64,000 nucleotides of DNA from Planctomycetota bacterium (lineage in GTDB: Bacteria > Planctomycetota > Planctomycetia > Planctomycetales > Planctomycetaceae). The position numbers and the translations under genes are program-made. Below the pieces are notes generated by a model. It made no database searches, was not told the origin of the DNA, and was given only the letters and a program-made list of their open reading frames with translations. Each line of letters opens with the position of its first letter. The stretch's first letter is position 1. The stretch spans positions 124,001 through 188,000 of the forward strand of contig QQVO01000004.1 of the NCBI GenBank assembly GCA_003388505.1, given 5' to 3'. Below, piece after piece: positions 26,147 to 34,356 of this stretch.

Positions 26147-26223
26147 CGTCGATTCGAAGTTTTCCAGGTTGAGCGGCTCTTGCGGAAGCACGAATCCCGT
26201 GGGCTTTCGTGCGGATGTGAAGC
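26147..26223 (+). repeat. Dispersed repeat family A, partial copy
   Basis: The left two-thirds of repeat A: CGTCGATTC start, GGTTGAGCGG, then the hairpin AGCACGAATCCCG/GGCTTTCGTGC. The right end with the CCCTGACAGGGC palindrome is missing. It lies just upstream of the membrane protein gene at 26271 and may carry or interrupt its leader. Confidence 0.7.
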
Positions 26224-26270
26224 CGACCAACTCGTCAACGCAACCCTCACAGAGCACCGGAAGATCCCCC

Positions 26271-26714
26271 ATGAACGGCCCTTTGATCGTTGATCTCATC
26301 TCCCGCTGGATTCATGTGGGGGCCGCAATCGTGCTGTTGGGGGGCAGCATCTTCATGCGGTTCGTGCTGATGCCCTCAGCGGCGGCGCTGACTGAATCCG
26401 AACACGAAAAGCTGCGCGAGAGAATTCTCCTGCGCTGGAAGAAGCTCGTGATGGCGGGGATCACACTGCTGCTCTTGACCGGCTTCTACAACTACCTCGC
26501 CGGTGATCCTCCGTCTCCCCGCTACCACATGCTGATGGGCATCAAGATTCTGCTCGCTCTCGCAGTCTTCTTTCTCGCCTCAGCTATCACCGGCAGATCC
26601 TCGGCCTTGCAGCCGATTCGGCAGAACAGGGCCTGGTGGCTGACCGTCCTGATCGCTCTGGCTTCAGTCGTGGTGGCGATCGCCGGCTATTTGAAAGTGG
26701 CGGCTGCAGGGTGA
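26271..26714 (+). CDS. Small four-helix membrane protein (CopD-like)
   Basis: 147 residues from the ATG at 26271. Four hydrophobic helices are visible: WIHVGAAIVLLGGSIFMRFV, KLVMAGITLLLLTGFYNYLA, LMGIKILLALAVFFLASAIT and WWLTVLIALASVVVAIAGYL. The N-terminal R-W-x-H-x-G pattern and the second-helix layout resemble the CopD/DUF2269 group of membrane proteins. That group is sometimes linked to copper or heme, but no copper genes are near. Function not assigned. Confidence 0.75.
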   Translation: MNGPLIVDLISRWIHVGAAIVLLGGSIFMRFVLMPSAAALTESEHEKLRERILLRWKKLVMAGITLLLLTGFYNYLAGDPPSPRYHMLMGIKILLALAVFFLASAITGRSSALQPIRQNRAWWLTVLIALASVVVAIAGYLKVAAAG

Positions 26715-26807
26715 CCACAATTTGATTCGCCGCTCTCGTTGCGCGTATCACTTTGCAGAAATGACATCTAGAAACGTGTCGTTTTTGCAGTCGATGGCTG
26801 TGCTTTT

Positions 26808-26837
26808 TTGCGACAAAGCCCCTCTGTTTTGTCGCAA
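26808..26837. promoter_or_regulatory. 10-bp inverted repeat, possible operator
   Basis: TTGCGACAAA (26808-26817) and TTTGTCGCAA (26828-26837) are exact reverse complements separated by ten bases. On the + strand the T-run precedes the stem and does not follow it, so it is not an intrinsic terminator in that direction; on the - strand the stem is followed by A's. A dyad of this spacing would suit a dimeric regulator. Confidence 0.45.
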
Positions 26838-27007
26838 GTGTAATTTCAGTGAGTAGTTGCGTGTGATTGTGCGCGATCTGTCCGCGTTGGCATGCGTTCT
26901 GCAATCCAGAGCGCCCGAATGGAAACAGGGAAAACTTTCTTGTAAAAATTCGATCGTATGCGAACTTTTTCTTAAACCGAACGTCTAATGGTGCGTACTA
27001 CTGAGTA

Positions 27008-27117
27008 CGTCAATGCATGGTTTTCGGGTTGAGCGGATCTCGCCCAGGCACGAATCCCGCAGGGTTTCGTGCGGATTCGCGGTCCAGCCAACCCGGGAAC
27101 AGAGCCCTGACAGGGCA
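27008..27117 (+). repeat. Dispersed repeat family A, copy 2 (well conserved)
   Basis: Best forward copy of family A. It shows CGTCAAT at the left end, the central hairpin GCACGAATCCC / GGGTTTCGTGC, the block GGATTCGCGGTCCAGCCAA, and the right-end palindrome GCCCTGACAGGGC. Its core is nearly identical to the inverted copy at 47807-47916. It lies 134 bp upstream of the sigma factor start. Confidence 0.85.
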
Positions 27118-27251
27118 CTACTCAGTCCATTGAGGGGTGGCAGGGAGAGAATCGTCTTCCCGAGGGGGAATGGCGGCGAGTCACCCCGTGGTTCACTGCG
27201 AGACTTGCTCACACGACGCTGTGCAACTCCAGGCGAACGCAGGAGTCCCGC

Positions 27252-28916
27252 ATGTCGACTTATAACCATCCAGCAATGAAGCAGCTCACCGAGCAGCAGG
27301 TCCGCTACGCTCCGGTTGATGTCCGCGTTGAGCAGATGGACCGGGCTGAACGGCTGATGCACGAGCTGGATCCTTCCAAGTCCTATCGTTATCAGGACTT
27401 GTGCGAGAAGATTACGTCCTTCCGGCCGTCAATGTATCCCGATCTGATCATCGACGGCGAAGACGCGGTCCATGATCTCCGCGTGTTCGTCGACGACATG
27501 TCCGGCAGCACGAACCTGCCCGTCGAGGAGGCGGGCGAGACGGTGTTTACGGTGGACGACTTGAGCGAGCGGTTCAGCGTCTCGACGAAGACCGTCGATC
27601 GCTGGCGGAAACGGGGACTGGTGGCCAGGCGTTTTAAGTTCGGCAATCGCACCCGCATCGGCTTTCTCAATTCCTCCGTGGACCGGTTCCTCAGCGACCA
27701 CCGCGACGATGTGAAGCGCGGCAGCCGCTTCAGCAAACTCTCCGACGCGGAGCGGGAAGACATCATCCGAAAAGCCCGGCGTCTCGCTCGCTACGGGGCC
27801 AGCCCGTCGGAAGTCAGCAAGCGGCTCTCAAGATCATACGACCGATCGTTTGAAACCATTCGTTACACGCTTCGTCAATACGACGACCAGCATCCGGAGA
27901 ACGCCGTGTTCCCCAAAGCCTCAGCCCAATTGTCCGACGCCCAGCGGCAGGAAATTTTCCAGCGATATCAGCGCGGGATCTCGGTCCAGTCGCTCGCTGA
28001 GACGTACAGCCGTGCGCGCACCAGCATCTACCGCATCATCTCGGAAGAGCGGGCGGCGCATCTGCTCGAACAGTCGATCGACTTCATGGACAGTCCCGAA
28101 TTCCACAAGGCGGACGCCGACCGGACGATTCTCGGTCCGCCTCCCGAGGTGGACAAGAAGGGCGGCCGCGTCAAGCCGCCGCCGGGATTGCCCCCCTATC
28201 TGGCGAGCCTCTATTCGATTCCCCTTCTCACCCGAGAAGAAGAGGCCTACTACTTCCGCAAAATGAACTATTTCAAGTTCAAGGCGTCGAGGGTTCGCGA
28301 CAAGATTGACGAGTCGCGGCCGCGGACGCGCGATCTCGACAAGCTGGAGGAACTGCTGACGAAGGCGGTTGAAGTGAAGAACTTCCTGATTCGCAGCAAC
28401 CTCAGGCTGGTGGTTTCGATCGCCAAGCGGCACATGACGCCCAACACGAACTTCTTCGAGATGGTCAGTGACGGCAATATGTCGCTGATCCGCGCCATCG
28501 AGAAGTTCGATTATACGCGGGGCAACAAGTTCTCGACCTACGCGACCTGGGCCATCATGAAGAACTACGCCCGGTCGATTCCGGCCGAGTACAAGGTTCT
28601 CGACCGGTTCCGAACCGGCAACGAGGAGGTGTTCCAGAGTTCGCACGACGATCGCGGGAACCCGTATGCGGAAGAGCTGGTGAACAGCCGCCAGCACCAG
28701 ATGATCATGTCCATTCTGGAGCAGCTTGACGATCGCGAGCGGTCGATCATCGTCCACCGTTACGGTCTCGAACAGGGTTCCGAACCGAAAACGCTGGAAC
28801 AGGTCGGAACAAAATTCGGCGTCACCAAGGAACGGATTCGCCAGCTCGAATCGCGTGCTCTGCAGAAGCTGCGCAAGATCGCGCACGAAGAGAAACTGGA
28901 CATTCCAGGTCTCTAA
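27252..28916 (+). CDS. Sigma-70 family sigma factor with N-terminal HTH segments
   Basis: 554 residues with a good AGGAG site. The C-terminal half is sigma-70: region 2 [59 protein letters not shown], and region 4 [38 protein letters not shown]. Region 3 is very short. The N-terminal half has a MerR/excisionase-like helix-turn-helix ([34 protein letters not shown], about 97-135). Two further HTH-like segments follow ([40 protein letters not shown]). A principal-type factor has region 1.1 instead. This looks like a lineage-specific alternative sigma factor with built-in DNA binding. A terminator follows at 29057. Confidence 0.9.
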   Translation: MSTYNHPAMKQLTEQQVRYAPVDVRVEQMDRAERLMHELDPSKSYRYQDLCEKITSFRPSMYPDLIIDGEDAVHDLRVFVDDMSGSTNLPVEEAGETVFTVDDLSERFSVSTKTVDRWRKRGLVARRFKFGNRTRIGFLNSSVDRFLSDHRDDVKRGSRFSKLSDAEREDIIRKARRLARYGASPSEVSKRLSRSYDRSFETIRYTLRQYDDQHPENAVFPKASAQLSDAQRQEIFQRYQRGISVQSLAETYSRARTSIYRIISEERAAHLLEQSIDFMDSPEFHKADADRTILGPPPEVDKKGGRVKPPPGLPPYLASLYSIPLLTREEEAYYFRKMNYFKFKASRVRDKIDESRPRTRDLDKLEELLTKAVEVKNFLIRSNLRLVVSIAKRHMTPNTNFFEMVSDGNMSLIRAIEKFDYTRGNKFSTYATWAIMKNYARSIPAEYKVLDRFRTGNEEVFQSSHDDRGNPYAEELVNSRQHQMIMSILEQLDDRERSIIVHRYGLEQGSEPKTLEQVGTKFGVTKERIRQLESRALQKLRKIAHEEKLDIPGL

Positions 28917-28919
28917 CGG

Positions 28920-29016
28920 GGCAGGGCCGCGGACCATGCGAGCTGTCGCCCGAACGCGGGAAACCGTTCCCATCGGTCGCTGAATCCTGACTCAAGTGCA
29001 ACAACTTCTGAGAAGG
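28920..29016 (-). repeat. Dispersed repeat family C, copy 2 (inverted)
   Basis: Reverse complement matches 24587-24690. The first hairpin here is GGGAAC-gg-TTTCCC on the - strand, where the other copy has GGGAGC/GCTCCC. Both sides of the stem changed together, which supports selection on the hairpin. The copy begins four bases after the sigma factor stop codon. Confidence 0.75.
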
Positions 29017-29056
29017 GAGTCGCCGAACGCGGCGTGCGTGCTGTCAAGAGAGAATC

Positions 29057-29094
29057 GCGGGGTCCGGACCATGGCGTCCCGGCCCCGCTTTTTT
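29057..29094 (+). terminator. Intrinsic terminator of the sigma factor gene
   Basis: GCGGGG-T-CCGG (29057-29067) pairs with CCGG-CCCCGC (29079-29088) with one bulged T, followed immediately by six T. It lies 140 bp past the sigma factor stop. Confidence 0.88.
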
Positions 29095-29422
29095 CGTATT
29101 CCCGGTCAGGGCACATTGCCGTGATGCAAAATGACCTTTTCCGGGATTCCGGAATCGCATAGAAACAGCATGCACGGCCTCTGTGATGGCAGCCAACGTC
29201 GATCGCCTTTAGCTCTCGACATCGACTGCTTCTTTCTCCTCCCCTCGGCCGTCCATTCCTCAACCCATCCGAATCCAGACCAATCAACACGGGAACTGCC
29301 GCGCGCCTCAATCCAAGGCCGCAGTTCGGATCCTGTTTTTTCAGTATGCGCCACGACGCGTCCCCTCCACGGCGGCCCGAGCGGGTGAACCGTTCGCTCG
29401 CCGATCGATTTGTGCGTCAACA

Positions 29423-30325
29423 ATGAGCGACACGACGCCCGACGATTCCACCACAACTCCCCCGATCCACGTTCCGGTTCTTCCCCGGGAGGTGACCGAA
29501 CTCCTCGATCTGACTCCCGGACTGACCGTCGTCGATGGCACCGTCGGCGCCGGGGGACACGCCCGACTGATCCAGGAACTCATTCAACCTGCCGGACGGC
29601 TGATCGGACTCGACCGCGACCCCATGATGTTGAAGCATGCAGAACGCGCCCTGCGAGGCTCTGGTTCGACGCTGGTCCACGCCGGCTACACAGAGTTGCC
29701 GGACGTACTGGCAAGACTTCAAATCCCGGCCGTCGATCGCGTCCTCCTCGATCTGGGACTGTCGTCCGACCAACTCGCCGACAGCGAGCGCGGATTCAGC
29801 TTCGATTCGGAGGCAGCGCTCGACATGCGGTACGACACGACCGAAGGCGTCCCCGCCTGGGACATCGTGAACAGGGCGGCGGAGAAGGAACTGGCGCGGA
29901 TTTTTTACGAGTACGGAGAAGAGCGCTATTCTCGACGAATCGCGAGGCGAATCGTCAACCAGCGACCCGTTGCGACGGCCGTGGAACTCGCCCGGATCGT
30001 CCGCAGCGCGGTGCCGCACCCCAAAGGCAGGCAGCGAATCCACCCGGCGACGCGCGTTTTTCAAGCCTTGCGGATCGCCGCAAACCACGAATTGCAGCAA
30101 CTCGAAACCCTTCTCGATGAAGTCCTGCCCCGCTGCCTGAAACCGGGCGGCCGGGCTGTCTTCATCACGTTTCATTCGCTGGAGGACCGGCTCGTCAAAC
30201 AGGCGTTTCGCGACCGGAACCGTTGGAAAAACCTCACGAAAAAACCACTCAGAGCGAGTGCGAGCGAACAACGCGAAAATCCCCGCAGCCGGTCGGCCAA
30301 ACTTCGTGCCGCCGTGAAACTGTAA
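29423..30325 (+). CDS. rsmH: 16S rRNA (cytosine(1402)-N4)-methyltransferase
   Basis: 300 residues. Opens with IHVPVLPREVTELLDLTPG, the SAM motif VVDGTVGAGGHARLIQE, LIGLDRDPMML, VDRVLLDLGLSSDQLADSER, GFSFDSEAALDMRYD and the C-terminal AVFITFHSLEDRLVKQAFRD. All are hallmarks of RsmH/MraW. It methylates C1402 of 16S rRNA. It is usually the second gene of the division and cell-wall cluster. Here it is followed by a LysM protein, an FtsL-like protein and FtsI, while mraZ is not seen upstream. Confidence 0.95.
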   Translation: MSDTTPDDSTTTPPIHVPVLPREVTELLDLTPGLTVVDGTVGAGGHARLIQELIQPAGRLIGLDRDPMMLKHAERALRGSGSTLVHAGYTELPDVLARLQIPAVDRVLLDLGLSSDQLADSERGFSFDSEAALDMRYDTTEGVPAWDIVNRAAEKELARIFYEYGEERYSRRIARRIVNQRPVATAVELARIVRSAVPHPKGRQRIHPATRVFQALRIAANHELQQLETLLDEVLPRCLKPGGRAVFITFHSLEDRLVKQAFRDRNRWKNLTKKPLRASASEQRENPRSRSAKLRAAVKL

Positions 30326-30424
30326 AACTCAGTTCCCCCCCACTCCCGCCACGGACCGGTGGGATTGTCATCATCCATCTCAAGCAGGCCCTGCCGACGA
30401 CCTCAACAGGGAACGGATGCCGTT

Positions 30425-32176
30425 ATGAGTCAAGACAAGCCGTCGAACACCGATCAGTCCGCGTCGAAGGACAAGAATCAGGACTGGGGCCTCGCCGACC
30501 AGGACAGCGGCGGAAGTCCGGTCAAGGTTGCGCTGTTGCTCGTGGTGACCCTCATCGCCGGCCTGGGCTTCATCGTGTATCGCAAATACACAGCGCAGCA
30601 GAACCTGCAGGCCGCTCGGAGCGAAGACTTTCGGGATGCAGAAGGAGACGGCGACGGTGAAAAATCGCAGTCGACACCTGATGCGAACGCAATTCATGCG
30701 GACTCCGACGGGCACGGTACAGAGTTCATCGCCGAACACGAAACGGCGCACAGCAACCATTCCTTCGAGTTCGTCCAGACTTCCGGGGACGCTCCAGATC
30801 AGCAGGGGGAACCGCTCGTCACCGATTGGTCGGAGCCGGACGTGCAGGCGGACCCGCCGGAACAGGCGACATTCGCCTTCGAAGAGCCGCCGGATGCGGC
30901 TGTTGCGGAAGACTCCGTCCAGGGCGACGAACCCTGGAATCCCTTTGGGTCGGACGATCTGGAAAGCGTGGAGTCGGCAGACGTTGAGACCGCCGAAGTC
31001 GCGGAGGCGGAACCGTTCTTCGTGGTGGAAGAGTCGGAACCAGCCGATGCCGAGGCGTTCGTTCCGGAGTTCAATCGTGAGCCGGCCACGGCCGCAGTCG
31101 AAAGTGAGGGGGCGACGTGGGATCTCAGTGATGGCGAGACACTCGAGGAACGCCAGCCACCGCTCCTGGTCTCCGATGATCCGGTCGAGACTCAAGACAG
31201 CGAAGCGGCGATGGATCTGTTCGGCCGTGATGAAGCTCCGATCCAGGCAGAGCCCGCCGGCGAGACTCTCCCACCGGCCGGATCGCCGTTCTCGGTTGCG
31301 GAATCGAGTGAACCGGCCGATCGACCGCCTGAACTTCCCGATGTCAACAACGAGCCACTATTGATCGACGCGCCGGCCGCCGACGTGATTCGAGTCGCCT
31401 CCGAAGACGCCGCGAGCGACGACTCTTCCCTGGAAACGTGGGAGTCGGTCCCGGTGCGTCAGGAAAGCGGCCTGGCCGACGCCTCCGAAGAGAACTCATT
31501 CTTTTTCGAGGAACCGATCGACGATGCTCCTGCGGAATCGATCGACCAGGAGCCGGATTTCGTGGCGTTCCCCGGCGAAGTTCCGGAACCGCCGGCCGCG
31601 ACGGAGGCCCCGGTCGACGACTTCCTCCCGGACGTTTCATCGTCGACCGGCAGCGACCCCTTCTCTCCAGCGACGGCGACCTGGAACGGCGCGCCGGGCG
31701 GCGACCAGGTCACCCTGCACGTCGTCAAGCGGGGGGAGAACTTCTGGACGATTTCCCAACGGTATTACGCGGCCGGCCGTTATTTCTCGGCACTGGCGGC
31801 CTACAACAGCCAGCGCATCCCTGATCCGCAACGGATGCAACCGGGCATGAAGGTGCTCGTCCCCTCGCGCGAGGTGCTGCAACAGCGGTTCCCCAACCTC
31901 ACCGGAACCCCCTACGGACCGTCCTCCGCTGACGAACAGCGACCGGGATTCTTCGTCGACCGCACGGGACAGCCGATGTACCGCGTGGGAAAGAACGACA
32001 CGCTCAGCCGCATCGCGCAGAAGCATCTGGGACGATCATTCCGTTGGAAGCAACTCTACGGGATGAATCAGGACGTACTGACGAACTCCGACAGCCTCAA
32101 AATCGGGATGGTCTTGCGGCTTCCCGCCGACGCCGCACACGTGAGCGTGGCGCCGGCAGGGCAACTCTACCGATAA
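30425..32176 (+). CDS. Membrane-anchored protein with two LysM domains, in the division cluster
   Basis: 583 residues from the ATG at 30425. One membrane helix near residues 35-52 (VALLLVVTLIAGLGFIVYRK) is followed by about 370 residues of very acidic, Pro/Glu/Ala/Asp-rich sequence with repeated short acidic units. Two C-terminal LysM domains follow: about 431-482 (HVVKRGENFWTISQRYYAAG ... MKVLVPS) and 519-568 (YRVGKNDTLSRIAQKHLG ... MVLRLPA). The long acidic arm would let LysM reach peptidoglycan from the inner membrane. Its place between rsmH and the ftsL-like gene, where mraZ/ftsL normally sit, points to a cell-wall or division role. Confidence 0.85.
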   Translation: MSQDKPSNTDQSASKDKNQDWGLADQDSGGSPVKVALLLVVTLIAGLGFIVYRKYTAQQNLQAARSEDFRDAEGDGDGEKSQSTPDANAIHADSDGHGTEFIAEHETAHSNHSFEFVQTSGDAPDQQGEPLVTDWSEPDVQADPPEQATFAFEEPPDAAVAEDSVQGDEPWNPFGSDDLESVESADVETAEVAEAEPFFVVEESEPADAEAFVPEFNREPATAAVESEGATWDLSDGETLEERQPPLLVSDDPVETQDSEAAMDLFGRDEAPIQAEPAGETLPPAGSPFSVAESSEPADRPPELPDVNNEPLLIDAPAADVIRVASEDAASDDSSLETWESVPVRQESGLADASEENSFFFEEPIDDAPAESIDQEPDFVAFPGEVPEPPAATEAPVDDFLPDVSSSTGSDPFSPATATWNGAPGGDQVTLHVVKRGENFWTISQRYYAAGRYFSALAAYNSQRIPDPQRMQPGMKVLVPSREVLQQRFPNLTGTPYGPSSADEQRPGFFVDRTGQPMYRVGKNDTLSRIAQKHLGRSFRWKQLYGMNQDVLTNSDSLKIGMVLRLPADAAHVSVAPAGQLYR

Positions 32177-32241
32177 ATCCGAATGCGGCCGGCGACTGCG
32201 CCGGGTCACGATTTCGATACGCAACGTGGGTCAGTGGTCTC

Positions 32242-32505
32242 ATGTTCTTCCGGTTCGGCGCCGCACTCGTGCTGGTGATCCTGATCGCCCTGCTCGGCAT
32301 CGCCATCGAAAAACGCAACCTTGCGCTGCGGCGATCGATCAGCCTCCAGGACTACCGAAGGGAGCAACTCCTGGAGCAGCGAGCCCGGCTCCGCCTCGAA
32401 ACGGAACAACTTGGAGCGCCCGGGCGACTCCTGGACGAAGTCGAAGCGGGACGGCTGCCGCTGGAAGTTGCCGAAGAAGCCGAGTCCAGTTCCGTCGCGC
32501 GGTGA
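32242..32505 (+). CDS. FtsL-like small division protein
   Basis: 87 residues from the ATG at 32242. A short N-terminus, one membrane helix (FGAALVLVILIALLGIAIEK), then a heptad-like coiled coil rich in Arg, Leu and Glu (LALRRSISLQDYRREQLLEQ, RARLRLETEQLG). Size, topology and position directly before ftsI match FtsL, a bitopic protein that recruits FtsI/FtsW with FtsB. Sequence identity in this family is always low, so the call rests on layout and context. The start leaves 65 bp after the LysM gene stop. Confidence 0.65.
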   Translation: MFFRFGAALVLVILIALLGIAIEKRNLALRRSISLQDYRREQLLEQRARLRLETEQLGAPGRLLDEVEAGRLPLEVAEEAESSSVAR

Positions 32506-32574
32506 GAGTCTTACTCGCGAACGAATTCGTCGCATCACGCCGCTGTTCTTATCCGCGAACTCTCCCGTGAAACC

Positions 32575-34314
32575 GTGTCCGATGACTCGCACAAGCCTGT
32601 CCTGCTTCGCCGGGAACGGCTCGTCGCCGCCGGAGTCGTGTTGATCTGGACCATCCTGGCAGCGCGATTGGTCCAGATTCAGGGGCTGCAGCGGAAAGAG
32701 TTCGCCCATCGCGCACGGCGCCAGCAAACGATCGAGCAGACGATCCCTGCCCGTCCGGGAGACATCTTCGACCGGTCCGGCCGGTTGCTCGCCACCACCA
32801 CGCGTGCTGAGAGTTTGTTCGTCGACCCCAGCCGGATCGATGACCCGTGGGGCGTGTCGCTGAGCTTGAGCGAGGCGGTGCACATCGATTCCGATCGGTT
32901 GTATGAACGAATCGGAGCAAGTCGGAACAGCCGCTTTTTGTGGGTGAAGCGTCGTCTGTCGCGCGACGAAGCGGACGCGGTCCGCCGGCTCGATCTGCCA
33001 CGGCATTGCTGGGGGCTGCGGCGTGAGTATCTCCGTCAGTATCCGCAGGGGACGCTTGCGTCGCACGTGCTGGGGCTACGTGACATCGACGGGATCGGCC
33101 GGGGAGGCGTCGAACAGGCATTTGACGCCCTGCTCCGCGGCCGCGACGGAACACGTCGTCTGGTCCGCGACGCGCGCGGGTTTGTCCTCGACGAACTCGA
33201 CCAGGTCGCTCAACCGGTCGAACACGGTCAAGACATTCATCTGACTCTCGACGCGGTGGTTCAGACTCACGTCGAGCATCAGCTCGACCGGTTGATGGAA
33301 GAATGGAAGCCGGTCGCTGTGAGCGCAGTTGTTCTCGATCCGAATTCCGGCGAGATCGTGGCAATGGCGTCCCGGCCGACGTTCGATCAGAACGATCCGG
33401 GAGCCGGCGATGGCGAAGGCTGGGTCAACCGGGCGATCGCCGCCGTTTCCGAACCGGGGTCGACCTTCAAGCCGCTCATTGTCGCCTGGGCCCTCGACCG
33501 GGAACTGCTCCTCCGCGACGAGCCGTTCGATTGCGAGCAGGGGGAGTACCGCATGGGCGGCCGTCTGCTGCACGACCATCATCCCTATGGAGTTCTGAGT
33601 ACGGCCGATGTTCTTGTCAAATCGAGCAATATCGGGATGGCCAAGATCGGCGAACGGCTCGGAAATGAACGTCTGCACACAGCAGCGACGGCATTCGGAT
33701 TCGGACGGAAAACAGGCGTCGAACTGCCGGGCGAACTCTCCGGAACGCTCCGTCCACTTCCCCTGTGGACCGATTACTCACTCGGTTCGATCCCGATGGG
33801 CCAGGAACTTTCCGCCACGCCTCTGCAGGTCGTCACCGCGCACGCCGTGCTTGCCAACGGCGGACGGATGATCACCCCGCATCTGTTCGCGTCCGGACGA
33901 CACCCTGCCCCCTCTCCTCGAAACGTGGTGACGTCCAGAGTGATCGGCGAGGAGGCGGCGAATTGGGTCGTCCGTGTTCCACTCGTGCAAGTCGTCGAAC
34001 GTGGGACCGGCCGCAAGGCGGCCCTCGAAGATTTTCAGGTCTTCGGGAAATCGGGAACCGCCCAGAAGTTCGACGCCGCAACCGGGCAATACTCTCACAC
34101 GCGGCACGTCTGCTCGTTCGTCTGTGGCGCTCCGGCCGACGATCCCCGACTGCTGGTGCTTGTCACTGTTGACGAGCCCACCGTCGGAGGGCCGCACTTC
34201 GGGGGCACGGTGGCCGCGCCCGCGGCTGCACAAATCCTCCGGCGAGCGCTGTTATACAGAGAGAACCGCACGAGGTTCGCGGAAGACTTCGACGACGCTG
34301 TCCCTGCGCGATAA
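32575..34314 (+). CDS. ftsI: Peptidoglycan transpeptidase (FtsI/PBP3-like penicillin-binding protein)
   Basis: 579 residues, GTG start. N-terminal anchor (LVAAGVVLIWTILAARLVQI), then the dimerisation module (ARPGDIFDRSGRLLATTTRA), and the transpeptidase domain with SxxK at S296 (EPGSTFKPLIVAW), SxN at about 350-352 (VKSSNIGMAKIGERLG) and KSGT (FGKSGTAQK). It is a class B penicillin-binding protein that cross-links septal peptidoglycan; the context with rsmH and an FtsL-like gene supports FtsI. A C-terminal PASTA domain is absent. The downstream mur/ftsW genes that usually follow are not here; instead a convergent GH57 gene lies 42 bp on. Confidence 0.9.
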   Translation: MSDDSHKPVLLRRERLVAAGVVLIWTILAARLVQIQGLQRKEFAHRARRQQTIEQTIPARPGDIFDRSGRLLATTTRAESLFVDPSRIDDPWGVSLSLSEAVHIDSDRLYERIGASRNSRFLWVKRRLSRDEADAVRRLDLPRHCWGLRREYLRQYPQGTLASHVLGLRDIDGIGRGGVEQAFDALLRGRDGTRRLVRDARGFVLDELDQVAQPVEHGQDIHLTLDAVVQTHVEHQLDRLMEEWKPVAVSAVVLDPNSGEIVAMASRPTFDQNDPGAGDGEGWVNRAIAAVSEPGSTFKPLIVAWALDRELLLRDEPFDCEQGEYRMGGRLLHDHHPYGVLSTADVLVKSSNIGMAKIGERLGNERLHTAATAFGFGRKTGVELPGELSGTLRPLPLWTDYSLGSIPMGQELSATPLQVVTAHAVLANGGRMITPHLFASGRHPAPSPRNVVTSRVIGEEAANWVVRVPLVQVVERGTGRKAALEDFQVFGKSGTAQKFDAATGQYSHTRHVCSFVCGAPADDPRLLVLVTVDEPTVGGPHFGGTVAAPAAAQILRRALLYRENRTRFAEDFDDAVPAR

Positions 34315-34356
34315 ACCGCCGCGACAGGGTTGCGATAACCTGCTTGCGGCAAGTCG

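Larger units (their letters stand above)
26715..27251. other. 537-bp leader region upstream of the sigma factor
   Basis: No convincing coding frame. The region contains an AT-rich patch (26925-26990) with plausible but unproven promoter sequence, a 10-bp perfect inverted repeat (26808-26837), and a full copy of repeat A (27008-27117). It ends at the ribosome site GCAGGAGTCCCGC of the sigma gene. A long leader of this kind in front of a sigma factor suggests transcript-level control, which is inference. Confidence 0.55.
28917..29422. other. 506-bp intergenic region between sigma factor and rsmH
   Basis: Contains, in order, repeat C copy 2 (28920-29016), a strong intrinsic terminator (29057-29094), and about 320 bp of non-coding sequence that must hold the promoter of the division-gene group. 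No open frame here looks coding; a leftward frame partly made of repeat C is an artefact. Confidence 0.6.

Noticed and set aside
26808-26837. Intrinsic terminator upstream of the sigma factor
   Set aside because: The stem is perfect but the T-run precedes it on the + strand and A's follow it on the - strand, the wrong side for termination.
28913-29311. A 132-codon - strand frame after the sigma factor
   Set aside because: Its C-terminal third is repeat C and it spans the sigma factor terminator; similar residues appear in a frame over the other repeat C copy, showing a repeat artefact.
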